Assembly (NCBI RefSeq): GCF_000004075.3
Contig: NC_026660.2
Coordinates: 14,899,837-14,963,836 of the forward strand
Source of the DNA: Cucumis sativus
Lineage: Eukaryota; Streptophyta; Magnoliopsida; Cucurbitales; Cucurbitaceae
DNA length: 64,000 bases
Direction of reading: 5' to 3'
The stretch's first letter is position 1. Each line of letters opens with the position of its first letter. The translations under genes were made by a program, and so were the position numbers. Of the stretch, positions 22,737 to 45,339 are shown in pieces. The notes beneath the pieces were generated by a model. The model worked only from the letters and a program-made list of their open reading frames with translations, searched no databases and had not been told where the DNA came from.

Positions 22737-25228
22737 GGTCGTTCATGGATGTTCGAGAATCAAAACAATAACTCCAATTTGAACCATAAAAAACCTTCAA
22801 TTGAAAAGAAGTTGAAATAAGCTAATATTAGAACTAAATTGTTTTTATTTTAGTAACTCAACTCTCCACAAATTTTAAATTTTATAAATGATAACTTTTT
22901 AAAAATAATTATAGATACAAGAAAATATCATAATTTATTTGTGGTAAACCACGATAACAACACACATCATAATAAATACAAATAAGAGTCTATAGGTAGA
23001 ACATGATATTTAAATATTTTTTATAAATATTTGGATTCATTTTACTATATTAAAAATAACCCTAACCTCTCTATATACATACCAAATTGTTTTTTCACAC
23101 GAAAAGTATATGATCCATCGTTAAATGATTGTGTCGAACTAGTATATGATCCATCGTTAAATGATCGTGTCAAACTTTGAATTAATGAGATATGTACAAA
23201 TTATATAGTGAAATTTGTGAAATGTTATTGGAACAACAAATCATGTGAAATTTTGGGGTCCTTGAGGAATGGGAGAACCTTAACCTTTTCCACTCATTTT
23301 TTTCTTCTCCTTTCATTTTTTAATTCCAAAAGTGCTTTTAAAAAAGTCCCATTTTCCCTTTCTCCCACCGCCACTCTTGTTCCTTCTTTTCACTTCAATA
23401 TTTCCTATCACCTTTTCCACCTTCAAAGCAGCTTTTCCTTCGAGGTAAGCTATGAGTTATGATTATTTTTAAGGCCTAAAATGTATTAGATGAGATTAGT
23501 CTTACTATTTAAAAATAGTTGAGTAGTTATATGTATCATGATAAAAGATATTTTTAAATAGTGTTTTTTTTTTTTTGTTAAATTTGTCGTTCTCAAACCA
23601 AACGATCATGTTATAAGTTTTTGTAGTATAGAATAAAATAAAATTTCAACACTAATTGACAATAAAAAAGAGTAACTTACCTCCATCTAATAAAGTGTGA
23701 AATTATTTGACTTTTTTAAAAGGTATGATCTTCAATATAGTAGCCATCAAATGTTATACACATTATAAGATTTTTTTGTTTTTTCAATATCAGATTCTTG
23801 ACACATTCTTTGAATATGATACTCTTTGAATTCACTATTTTTTTTATCATGCATTTTCTTTTCATGTATGTTATAATATTAGATTGTAAATAGTTTATTA
23901 GTTAGTGAGTGAAGTGTTTATAGACCTTGAAATAGGATCTTATCTTAGACCATAGAACCAAAAGATGTTTGGTGTTGAATTTGGCACTTTTGTGAATTGC
24001 CCATCAACTTTTTAGCTGTCGAGCTCAATTTCGTATGTCATATCAAATATGGACTCTTGTTTTATTTGTCTAACAGTGTGGGAGCAAACACAATGAACTA
24101 AGGTAAAAAATGGTTAGCTGGGATTTGCAAAAATCACTTTTTTTTCTCTTTTTGTATGTTATTCATTTATGAATTCTAGAACATCGTAACATCTAAACTG
24201 AAATTTGTGGATTTATTATGTTTTCATGAATTATTAATACATCTTTTCATATTGAAGTTTTAATTATTATGACTACCAGTCATTAAAGTCTCTGTTTGAG
24301 ATTTGTTGTGAATGGACATGTGATTCAAAATGGTAATCTTATCAACTTGTTTACAAAATTTTACTAAACACAATCGAAGTTATTATATAAAAAAAAAAAC
24401 AAGATTTAGATTTGTTTTAATTGATTCATGTTTATAGGAAGTCAATTTATAAAAGGTGTTTAATTATTTTAAATTCATCACAACACAATATGAGTGAAAA
24501 AGTTAAATAAATGTTAGAAATTTAACAAATAATAATAGTTAAATTAACTCGTTTAGATTAAGATTTAAATATTTTTGTCAATATCTACCTTGCAAACATT
24601 ATGCATTTCTTTATTAATTTGTTGAATACTACCCTCCAAGATAAAGGGAGGGTAGAACAGATTGAGTGAAGTGTTGTGTTAGGCAAATATGACTTGAAAT
24701 GACCTTAATACCCTTCAAATATTCTTTTAATTATATAACTAATCTTCCATCAAATCAACCCGACGTCGTCGTCTCATATCTACCCTACCGTTTCATGACT
24801 ACTCCACAAGGACTTACCACATAAGAACAACCATATCAATATTGGACCTCAACAACTCTTAAATTTATCTCTATGAATCATCAGTATCTATCGATTTCAC
24901 TCCACTTTTGTAATTATCTATATTCACATAAAAAAATATAATTAAAAAATTAAAAAAAATATTTTTAATATAATTTATTTAATTTTTATTATTATATTTC
25001 GTAAATAGTTTCATTTTTCTTATTTCTTGAAAAAACAAATTAAAAATTAAAGAGAAAATAAAGAAAGAAGATTATTGGGTTTTATAGGTTTGGTTACATG
25101 ATATTTATTTTCTTAGAAAATGATTCCAACGTAGTATAATTAATTAGCGTTTTAAAGTACGAAAATTTGATGATTTATATATAAATAATTCCACATTTTG
25201 ATATTGTGAATGTTCATGCAGAGTTCCA
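22737..25228. other. Intergenic and PHOT1 upstream region
   Basis: No supported gene. Contains a 36-bp duplication (23105-23176). The final bases before the PHOT1 ATG (TTCATGCAG then AGTTCC, about 25213-25228) look like a splice acceptor, so the 5' UTR may be interrupted by an intron with its first exon farther upstream (a CT-rich leader-like patch lies at 23285-23440). Confidence 0.45.
23105..23176 (+). repeat. 36-bp tandem duplication
   Basis: Units starting AGTATATGATCCATCGTTAA at 23105 and 23141 with two mismatches. Confidence 0.9.
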
Positions 25229-37325
<12,097 letters not shown>

Positions 37326-38599
37326 TCGTAAGTGTGCTTGTTGATTCTGGCTTGTGTTCACAAAGAAATGGGTGTCTTCAGATAATTCTTTTATGGTTCA
37401 TTTGTTTTGATCAAAATCACCTTCATAGTTCTGCAGAATTGTGGAGCATTCCAAGCTTGTGAAATTTTTTAGGATTCAGGGCTTTAAATTTAGTGTTTAT
37501 TTAGTATTTCCCAATGTAATAAGAGTGTTGTTGTGTATGTAATGGTGGTTGGTGAATTGATCTTTTAGCTCTGCTTGCTTTTTGAATAATTTTGTTCTGT
37601 CCAGTGTCCTGGGTTTTTCTTCTTTACATTGCCATGTGTTAATTTTATGTGGTCTTTTCCATGTAAACTATAAAATAAATAAATATATATATATATATAT
37701 TTCTTGTGTAGAATACATATGAGAATCTGAACTTTCTACCTCTCAACATTTACCCACGTTTTCAATCCTAATAAATGCATAATCTAGACTTACTCGATAA
37801 TAAAGCTTTATCTTAGTTGAATTGTATTACTTTTTGCAATTTCTAATGTCCATAATACGCGTATGGTGGTCAAATTTTGAAAATGTGAACATTTCAATTA
37901 ACAGAAGTATGTATTAGCAAAAGGTTAGTTAAACTGAAAATTTGACTTTATCCAATGTTAGTATATACAATTTAATTAAAACTCATGACTACTTGAGATC
38001 CAGTACTGCATGCAAATTAGACAAAACGCACAAAACACAACAAATCTAACCCCCTAAACCTTAAATGAGCTCAACTTAATAATTAATATCTAGTTTATAA
38101 GATGGACTAAATAATAATTATTGGATAAGAGATCAAATATAAGCATTTCAAAAGCCTATCAAATTATAATCAAAGTTTACAATCCCAATACGATCATCCT
38201 CAATTAGACTTGTGTAGAGATTCGGAGTCCCTTGGAACCTAAAATGTATGTGTGAGAGAGAAAATTAAGAGTTAAAAAAATTAAGAGTGAAAGAAGGAAG
38301 AAGGAGGTGAGCATTTCATATATGTTAGTAGAAGGAGAAAATCTTAAAACTTAGAAAATAGATCAAAATTTGGTTTCAATCCATTATATATTTTTTGGTT
38401 ATTTCCAATGGGCAAAGTTTGGGAGAGTTGGGAATTAGGGTTAAGTTTATTAAAGGGCAATAAAGTATTTTCACTCGTAAAAAAAAGGGTCATATAAATT
38501 AAAGTGTTGTCATATAAATGATTTTCCCTTCAAAATTTGTACAATCTTTGGCAATTGTTTTCCTTTCCCCTTGAACCCTAAGAACGACGGTGAAGGGCG
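37326..38599. other. Intergenic between PHOT1 and the Lys/Glu-rich gene
   Basis: The first 300 bp is the probable PHOT1 3' UTR (AATAAG near 37517). A TA microsatellite lies at about 37683-37700. No further gene is visible. The bases just before 38600 (TTTCCTTTCCCCTTGAACCCTA) look like a 5' leader. Confidence 0.5.
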
Positions 38600-39664
38600 A
38601 TGAAGACCGTCAACGGAAGTGTCGTTTCTTCGAAGCCGATCTCTATCTCGAAAGCGGCGTCCACCCTTTCCTCCTTCCTCTCCGCCGACAATGGCGCTTC
38701 AAAAGCGCTCTGTGCCTACCTGAGGCGCGCCTCCGACTCTTTCAACGAGTTAAAGCAGCTCCACAAGGAGCTGAAGTCTTCGTGTTCCGTTCGTAAGCAC
38801 CTGCATCACGGATCTGAAGTTTCGAACGAGTTCGAGGCTGCCATACACGACCAATATCGGGTCGAAGACGGCGACAAGAATAATTCCTCAGTCTCCGAGA
38901 AGAAGAAGCGGCCAGACCGTAAGGACCGAACTACGGATAAGACGAGTCTTAGAGTTCAATCTTATAACGAGCAGATTGGGAAAACACCAATGGAAAACGG
39001 TGGGAATGGTAATTTGGAGGATGTAACAGGAAAGAAAAAGGGCAGTGAGTTGAAGATTGAAATTGAGGATAAACCAAGCGGAAAAGTTGAGATGGACGTG
39101 GAATCAAGTGATAGAGATAAGAGCGTTGTAGCAGTTGAGAAAAAGAGAAAAAGGCACAAGAAAAAGAGTGAGGATAGACATGATGACATTGAAGATGATG
39201 AACGTGAATCTGGAGCCAGGCTAAAACATGGTAAATCGCAAAATACTGATAATAATTGCGATGCTGAAGCTTCTGGTGAGTTTGTTGAGAACAATGTAGC
39301 AAATGGAAAAAGTAGAAAGAAGCTTGAGGACAAGAAGCGTTTGGATGATGTGAAGGATCAAGTAAAGAGTGAAGATCAGAGAAGAGGAGACGTCAAAGAG
39401 GGAAAAAGCACAAATAATGATAATGATAATGGAACAGATCATGTGGATCTATCGCCCAAGAAGAAGAAGAAGAGGAGAAGGGAAGAAGATGATGATTTTC
39501 AAAAGAACAGTGGAGAAGCTATGGTGAAAGAGGAAGTGCCAGTTTTGGATAGCAAAGAGTTGAAAAGAAAAGAGAAGAAAAAGAGTAAGAATAGAGAGTT
39601 AGGAGAAGAAGGGCGTGACGATGGGTCAGAGGAGCAACATAGTACGAAGAGAAGAAAAGGTTGA
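38600..39664 (+). CDS. Lysine/glutamate-rich, probably nuclear protein, intronless
   Basis: A single 354-codon frame with clearly higher GC in its 5' part. The N-terminal 65 residues are the only globular-looking part (SKAASTLSSFLSADNGASKA, then CAYLRRASDSFNELKQLHKE, probably helical). The remaining 290 residues are low-complexity and highly charged, with repeated basic clusters that could serve as nuclear/nucleolar localisation signals ([24 protein letters not shown] at the very C-terminus). This composition is typical of nucleolar or chromatin-associated proteins often annotated uninformatively as triadin-like or DNA-ligase-like; no enzymatic domain is present. The ATG follows a leader-like sequence with no competing upstream ATG close by. 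Function unknown. Confidence 0.8.
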   Translation: MKTVNGSVVSSKPISISKAASTLSSFLSADNGASKALCAYLRRASDSFNELKQLHKELKSSCSVRKHLHHGSEVSNEFEAAIHDQYRVEDGDKNNSSVSEKKKRPDRKDRTTDKTSLRVQSYNEQIGKTPMENGGNGNLEDVTGKKKGSELKIEIEDKPSGKVEMDVESSDRDKSVVAVEKKRKRHKKKSEDRHDDIEDDERESGARLKHGKSQNTDNNCDAEASGEFVENNVANGKSRKKLEDKKRLDDVKDQVKSEDQRRGDVKEGKSTNNDNDNGTDHVDLSPKKKKKRRREEDDDFQKNSGEAMVKEEVPVLDSKELKRKEKKKSKNRELGEEGRDDGSEEQHSTKRRKG

Positions 39665-40173
39665 ACTTTTAACAATTTTGGTGGATGATTATTTATCAGA
39701 AGATGAAGTCTTTGTATTGGAAGATTCCATAGGCTCACAGTTTCATGGAAAGTCTGTTATATCCAAAGCTTCTGTTTACAAATTGCTACCAATGGTAATT
39801 GTTTGATGGTTCATACCAACCTCTAATTTTGATTGTTTTATACCAAAGCATTATCCCTCATTTAGGAAGCTAATTTTGTGTTTATTCTTGTGAAAATTGG
39901 AAATTAGGACTATTTAATTAATGAAAGCTTATTGAGTTCTTGATTATCTTGCTATCTGTTTGAATGAGTAAGCCTACTGATCTCTGATGTTTATAGGGAA
40001 GAAGAAGAACTGTGTGAAAGGCATATATATTCAAAGATATTTTCAAAGGTCCATCATACATGATTTGATGTCATTAGTGTTCTCTTTGTTGCTTATTTAT
40101 GATTGTTGTGTAAGCTGTTGGTTTTTTCTTTTGAGTAAACAATAAAAGTTAATCAATTTGATCAAGAGATGGA
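39665..40173. other. 3' flank between convergent genes
   Basis: Short gap between two genes that point toward each other; AT-rich, presumably both 3' UTRs. No gene is seen. Confidence 0.5.
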
Positions 40174-41088
40174 TCATTCCACATTGGCTAAAAGGTTTTG
40201 TGCTTGTATCTCATTACGAAAATTGTTCTTCTTCGAATCGTCTGCTGACCAAACAAATATGCCATGAAGTTTGCCCCTACTTTGAAGGGTGGTGCATGCC
40301 TTGAAGAACCCTTTTTCTGGTGTCAAACCTCCACTTCCATCTGTTGCAAAGCTTGCTAGAACTTTACCACCTTCGTAATTAGAGCTTTGGGCATCGAAAT
40401 GATTCAAAAACTGAGAAACTGTTGTCCCTTCTCCATAGGAATAGAACTGGAAGTTGACATAGTCTATTAGATCTCCATACTTTCTCCACAAAGCCATGTA
40501 ATGTGACTGCACAGTGTCGTCATCAAATGGTGCAATGGATGCAAACGAAATGATATTTTGACGTTTGAGTCGTTGTAGGAGTTGCCCTATACACTCGGTA
40601 AATGTATTAGGGGATGCTTTGAAGTGTTCATAATCGATGTCTACCCCATCTAGATCATACTCCTTCACTATATGAGATATGGACGTAAAAGCATTGTTAA
40701 CCCAAGATGTAATGGATTTGGGTTTGAAGAACGCAAATGTTCCATCACTTACCGTATCACCTCCGAGGCTGAGGGCGAACTTGACATTTGAATGCTTGGC
40801 CTTGATGGAAGAAATAGAAGAAGGTGTGAGGTTTTCTTCATCCCAAAAGACATTGAACTTGCCATTTGTTGGAGAAGATGAACCTGTGTAATCGATAGCG
40901 AAGGAGAGAATGAAGTGGAATTCAACATCAGAATGAATAGGCACGTCTGAAAATCTAACATTTTTGTCTTCAGCTCCTATGTATTCTCTGAATAGTCTTG
41001 TGTTCTTTAAGGGCTCTGCCTTTACTAATGAAAGTATGGCAAATAGGAATCCTAGAAATGAAAATAGGAAGAATATACTTGAACCCAT
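40174..41088 (-). CDS. Secreted GH18 family chitinase-like protein (chitinase 2-like)
   Basis: Intronless, 304 aa when started at the Met at 41086-41088. An in-frame upstream Met (41140-41142) would add 18 polar residues in front of the signal peptide, so I prefer the inner start. The first 25 residues ([20 protein letters not shown] and onward) form a clear signal peptide. The GH18 barrel signatures are present: SLGG (107-110) and the catalytic DGVDIDYE (147-154) with the acid/base Glu154 intact. The family also includes narbonin and RuBisCO-associated proteins that lost this Glu; here it is kept, so hydrolysis of chitin or related glycans is plausible. Other landmarks are [10 protein letters not shown] and the C-terminal [11 protein letters not shown]. 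Likely apoplastic or vacuolar, with a role in defence or storage. Confidence 0.9.
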   Translation of the reverse strand: MGSSIFFLFSFLGFLFAILSLVKAEPLKNTRLFREYIGAEDKNVRFSDVPIHSDVEFHFILSFAIDYTGSSSPTNGKFNVFWDEENLTPSSISSIKAKHSNVKFALSLGGDTVSDGTFAFFKPKSITSWVNNAFTSISHIVKEYDLDGVDIDYEHFKASPNTFTECIGQLLQRLKRQNIISFASIAPFDDDTVQSHYMALWRKYGDLIDYVNFQFYSYGEGTTVSQFLNHFDAQSSNYEGGKVLASFATDGSGGLTPEKGFFKACTTLQSRGKLHGIFVWSADDSKKNNFRNEIQAQNLLANVE

Positions 41089-42144
41089 GATGATTGGTTG
41101 AAGCTTAATGATACTTCTTCCATTTCTAAAACATCGATGCATTTATTAGGTGAATTTGCACATAAAGGCCAGGAGAATCATGAGATTCCTCACCAGCAAT
41201 GAGACGGCAACTAGGCAGCCAATTTGTTTGTTATGATACATAATTTACTTTTAAGATCTATTAGAACCTTGTCTTATCTCAAGAACATTTTGTCATTATG
41301 TAAAGACAACAAAGGTTCCTAGGATTTAACCACCAGCCTATAGTTTGAAGAAAGTGTTTCTTGGCCGTTTGGGGAAAAATACACATCACTATGTATAATT
41401 TAGTGTTGTCTCTTCTAGTTCTTTGCTCTTGTTAGTTCAGATATTTTGTTTGTTCTTTTGGTATTAATGTCTGATTGTAGGCCTCTATCAATATTTAGTG
41501 TATAGATGATTTGGCAATATTAGTGAGTTGACCACCAAAACTCACATGTATTGGTTAGTTATTGACACTTGCTTTAACTTAGCTATGTTATTTAGGTAAA
41601 TAATATACTAAGAGAAATGAATTATATAGGCAATGCTTGAGTGTAGAAATTATTGGCCTCAATTCAGTATTTGAACTGCTAGAACTTCGAATCCTCGTAT
41701 GTGTGTTCAACCTCGATTGTTCTTTATGTTTATACTTGCAAATTACTGTAGGATTTCAATCAATGCCTATGCACCTCAGATAACTGTGATTGCAACTTTA
41801 TATGGGATAGAAAACTTAATAATTCCGAAAACTTTTTAAATATGATATCTTCAATAAGTAAGTTTTATTTACCAAACTATAAAATTTGATTGTACATAGA
41901 TGGATAGGTCAATGTTTATTAGAAGAATATGTAAGTGTTGGAGTATCTTGATCCCCTCGGATGCCAATGTCATGAGAGCTATGGTAAGTAATAGGGTTGG
42001 AAATTGTGGTTTCAAAGGTTCAAGTAAAAATACATAAATTCCAACATAACCCAAGCTCACGTGTACTTGGCTTGTTCATTCCAATATTAGATACTTCTTA
42101 AAGTTAAAAGAATATCAAGTAAACATGTAACTAAAATATATATT
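41089..42144. other. Intergenic upstream of the chitinase-like gene
   Basis: Contains the promoter of the minus-strand chitinase-like gene. No coding gene is supported. Confidence 0.5.
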
Positions 42145-42640
42145 ATCTGCCTGGATTGTCAGCAAGAAAGCGAATAGACACCCATCCTCCCGAGGGAACA
42201 CCAACTATATTCCTCTGCATCGGATCAACAAGAATGAACTTTTTAAGATAAAAAGTTGCCAAAACCTTGACCAACAACGAAAACATCATGCCCATGCAAA
42301 CGAAAAGGGTCATCGCAAGCACCTATAAGACTTGGTACCCTGCAATATGAATCCCGCACCTGTGTGAAAATCCAACCTCACCACCCTCGTCCCATTTCTC
42401 ACCATCGTGTTATTCAACGGCGGCCCTGTGAAGTGGAAAAAGTTATTCTTGGCTGGACCAAATAATGGGCCTGAAAAAGGGCCGTTTTAGGCATAGCAAA
42501 AGTAGCATTGTTTACAGAGGCAGCAAAAATCGATCCATTGGGCCCTTAATATGGGACCGCGCTTGCATGGGCCCGTACCAAGGCCCACTTTTAAAAAGAA
42601 TCGCTTGTCCACTTTTTTTTATTACGGGGGAAATGTAACC
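42145..42640 (-). pseudogene. Laccase (multicopper oxidase) C-terminal pseudogene
   Basis: Read on the minus strand from about 42620 down: [71 protein letters not shown] and, near 42150, VPSGGW and RFLADNPGR. These are consecutive conserved blocks of plant laccases, including the LHGH copper-binding segment (canonical HLHG). The pieces lie in different frames, with stops in between, and the segment that carries the last copper ligands (HCH) is missing. Laccases oxidise monolignols and flavonoids in the cell wall; this copy cannot encode one. An imperfect duplication of its 5' part lies at 42771-42803. Confidence 0.8.
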
Positions 42641-42954
42641 GGAGACATTGTCAAACCTGCCAAAGTGGAACGGAGGCAGAGGGTAAAAGTTTGTTTAACA
42701 ATTCGAACATTAAGACAGCAAAAATCATCAAATGATCGCTGATTAAGACAAGAAAAATCATCACCTGTAGAAAAGAATCGCTTATCCACTTTGTTTAACA
42801 ATTGATGCTTTTGACACTATGAAAAGGGATTTGAGATTTTTTGGTTTCACAGTTGCAAACCATAGGCCTAGCTCACTACTACCAGTTATACATTGCTCAC
42901 CAGACAATCTGTCAACCAATACCTTGCTACTCTTCAACCCATTGGACCCAGTAG

Positions 42955-43080
42955 ACCAATCTAATATCGATTCTGGTCATTTATGATTCATCGGTTCTCA
43001 TGGGATTGAGGCCCAAATATGAATCTGTTCGTGCTACCATGTTACACTTTGAGGAGAAAAAACTTGACCTTGTATCGTCT
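42955..43080 (+). pseudogene. Possible copia gag fragment
   Basis: A short plus-strand stretch reads LMGLRPKYESVRATMLHFEE (about 42999-43055), resembling the gag (UBN2-type) segment LMGL-P-YE-VR of Ty1/copia elements. Only about 20 residues are recognisable, so this is a weak call. It is not collinear with the copia remnant at 21.7-22.2 kb. Confidence 0.45.
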
Positions 43081-43384
43081 ATAATTTTTTAAGTCTTGTT
43101 ATCCTAATTTAAAATGTGATATAATTAATAACAATAATAAAATCTTTGTAGAATCTTTTAATCCTATTTATAAAATTGAGACTAAAAAGTATATTGTAAA
43201 CGTATAGAATCAAAAGCAAATTTTCCAGTACGAAATAGTTAAAATGATTAACCATCTTTGATTTTTTTAAAAAAAATACTTGTATCTAGTATGTTTCTAA
43301 GTATTTAATAAATTATTGACACAAAATTTAAATTTAAAAAAAATACTTGTATCTAGTATGTTTCTAACCATCTTTTTGTATTCT

Positions 43385-43572
43385 AAGGAGGAGGCACGGC
43401 TCCAGGCTCGGAGACTGGGCATTGGCCCACGACTCGAAGGAGAGGCTCGGCTCACGACTCGGAGATTGTGGCTTGGCTGACAGCTCAATTAGAAGGTGGA
43501 TCGACTCACGACTCAGACGAAAGGTGGAGCGGCTCACGACTCAGACGGAGGGGCTCGGCTCACAACTTACGA
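43385..43572 (+). repeat. GC-rich minisatellite (GGCTCACGACTCGGACGG-like units)
   Basis: Degenerate tandem units of about 20-28 bp built from GGCTCGGCTCACGACTCGGA. Base composition is about 60% GC by eye, in sharp contrast to the flanks. The same array occurs at 47310-47662. Confidence 0.8.
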
Positions 43573-44120
43573 CTTTTTCAGCTTTTTCTTTCTTTCTGTC
43601 TTTTCTTTTTTTTTTTCTGCCCTCCTATTTATTATATTACAATTTATGCCACAAATGAATAAATTCTTAAAATATCAACACTTGTTTTGGGATTAAAATT
43701 AAGCAATAAAAAGGAGACTTGGATATAATTAAATTTAGTGTAGTTGGTGAAGCACCAAAACAGAACGGGCTTGTTGGCTAAGTGAATGACAGAGTTAGAC
43801 AGACTCATTTGCTCATTCCACTGGTCGCTGGTTCGATCTGTTTGGGTACAAGAAGAAAGGGAAATAACAATGGCAATAATAATTATTGTATCATCATTCT
43901 CTTTAAGGTATTTCAAAATACCCTTTTTATACAATAAATTATATATAAAAAAGGAAGGCTCACAATTTTTTTTATTAAAATCTTATCAAAATACCTTTAT
44001 AATGATAAAAATAGAGAAGGTCAGAAGTGAGCTTAGTGGTTAACATTATTTTCCAAATAATATACGATATGTATTAAATGCTACATTTTTAGTTAAATTT
44101 TTTATTTAATGTTTAGCTTT
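43400..44120 (+). repeat. Duplicated segment, copy 1 (partner at about 47400-48216)
   Basis: Contains, in order, the GC-rich minisatellite, a pyrimidine tract, a shared block beginning CTGCCCTCCTATTTATTATA (43617), the tRNA-like module (43738-43928) and a shared tail to about 44120. The partner has the same order and near-identical sequence, with small indels. The unit is a dispersed repeat or a segmental duplication of 0.7-0.8 kb. Confidence 0.8.
43738..43928 (+). repeat. SINE-like tRNA-related module, copy 1
   Basis: A-box-like TGGCTAAGTGA (43775-43785) and B-box GGTTCGATCTG (43830-43840) are spaced about 45 bp apart, as in tRNA-derived SINEs. The module ends in the hairpin AAGGTATTTCAAAATACC (43905-43922; copy 1 has one extra C) followed by TTTTT. 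Flanking sequence is shared with copy 4. Confidence 0.65.
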
Positions 44121-44765
44121 CCAAAATATATTAACGATTGAGTTAACTCAAAATTAGAACTAATCTAACCTAATTTTTATTATTTTTGGTTGAGTAATTT
44201 GAGTAAGTTTAATAATGAGAGACAAGAAAGAAAGAGAGCGTCACACACGAGAAAAAGAATAAAAATGGAAATAAAGAGAATAAGAGAGGAGAGAAAATAT
44301 AGATGAGAAAAACATGAATAAATAATTCCTTTTCCAATTTATCTTTATCATCACCTCAATTTTGTTTTTTCAAATTTAATGATTTTTTAAAAATACATAT
44401 GGACTAATTTTAAATTTATTCCTAAAAACTTATCAATTAAATTGACTGATTTAGAATCCCATGAATTTGAAGTAAATATTTTTCAAAACCCACAAAGGAT
44501 GATTTTACGTGATTTTGTTATAAAAGAAGTGAAACAAATGAATGAATCAGTTTGAGTTGGTTCATATCGTAAATATAATTATAACCTACAATAACTTATC
44601 AATCTTTATATAACTCTTCCTCAATTACTTATCAATCTACTTATTAGATTTGATGCGTATGAATAAACTCTTAAAAAATATGAAAGCATTAAACACTTGG
44701 TGAGTTATGTTTTAGAATTTAAATACCGAAAGTGAAAGTGAAAGATAGTTTATAATTAAGTTAAG
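44121..44765. other. Spacer between repeat copies
   Basis: AT-rich; a GAGA-rich patch at 44215-44310. From about 44640 similarity to the upstream flank of the other copies begins. No gene. Confidence 0.4.
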
Positions 44766-44940
44766 GGTAGTTTGTGAAACACCAAAATAAATGGTGGCTT
44801 GATGGCTTAGTGGACAGCTGAGTTAGACAGACTCTATGTTGATTCCTCAGGTCGCAGCTTCGATCTATTTAGGTATAACAAAATAAATAAATAAATAAAA
44901 GGTGACTATGGTCCAGGTATTTCTAAATACCTTTTTTTTT
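44766..44940 (+). repeat. SINE-like tRNA-related module, copy 2
   Basis: Perfect A-box TGGCTTAGTGG (44803-44813), B-box-like GCTTCGATCT (44857-44866), an ATAA repeat, then AGGTATTTCTAAATACCT and a run of T to 44940. The upstream 100 bp also resembles the flanks of copies 1 and 4, so the repeated unit extends 5' of the tRNA-like part. Confidence 0.65.
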
Positions 44941-45147
44941 ACAAACAAAAAGAAAATGTTGAGGAAGAAGAAATAAAATGCATACGTGTGTATATCCCTT
45001 GAAAGTAAGGGACTATATGTGTTTCTTGAAACATCATAACTCATGGTCAACTCGGTTGATTTTTTCAAAAAATAAAGCGAACCAAATATCAATAAATGAG
45101 TTTAATTTTGTAGTTTTATAATGAAATTTAGATATAAGTAAGTTAGA

Positions 45148-45339
45148 TGTAGTTGGTGAAGCACCTAAACATATTGTGGCTTGTTGGCTTAGTGGACAGC
45201 GGAGTTGGGCAGACTCAACGCTGATTTTCATTCCTCTGGGTCACAGGTTCGATCTGTTTGGGTATGAGGTAGAAAGAAGGAAAATAATAATAATAATTAT
45301 TGGTGACTATCGTTAAGGTATTTCAAAATACCTTTTTTT
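45148..45339 (+). repeat. SINE-like tRNA-related module, copy 3
   Basis: A-box TGGCTTAGTGG (45185-45195), B-box GGTTCGATCTG (45246-45256) and the 3' hairpin AAGGTATTTCAAAATACCTT (45315-45334) followed by T7. The best-preserved copy, with both boxes matching the tRNA consensus. Confidence 0.7.

Noticed and set aside
38949..39738. Minus-strand Ser/Leu/Phe-rich open frames opposite the Lys/Glu-rich gene
   Set aside because: They are complements of repetitive AAG/GAA codons in the sense gene.
41089..41142. Upstream Met (41140-41142) as the chitinase start
   Set aside because: It would put 18 polar/basic residues in front of a perfect signal peptide; the inner Met at 41086-41088 fits secretion better.
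43422..43696. Open frames over the GC-rich minisatellites (also 47513-47746)
   Set aside because: Degenerate tandem repeat with frames running into a pyrimidine tract; no conserved protein.
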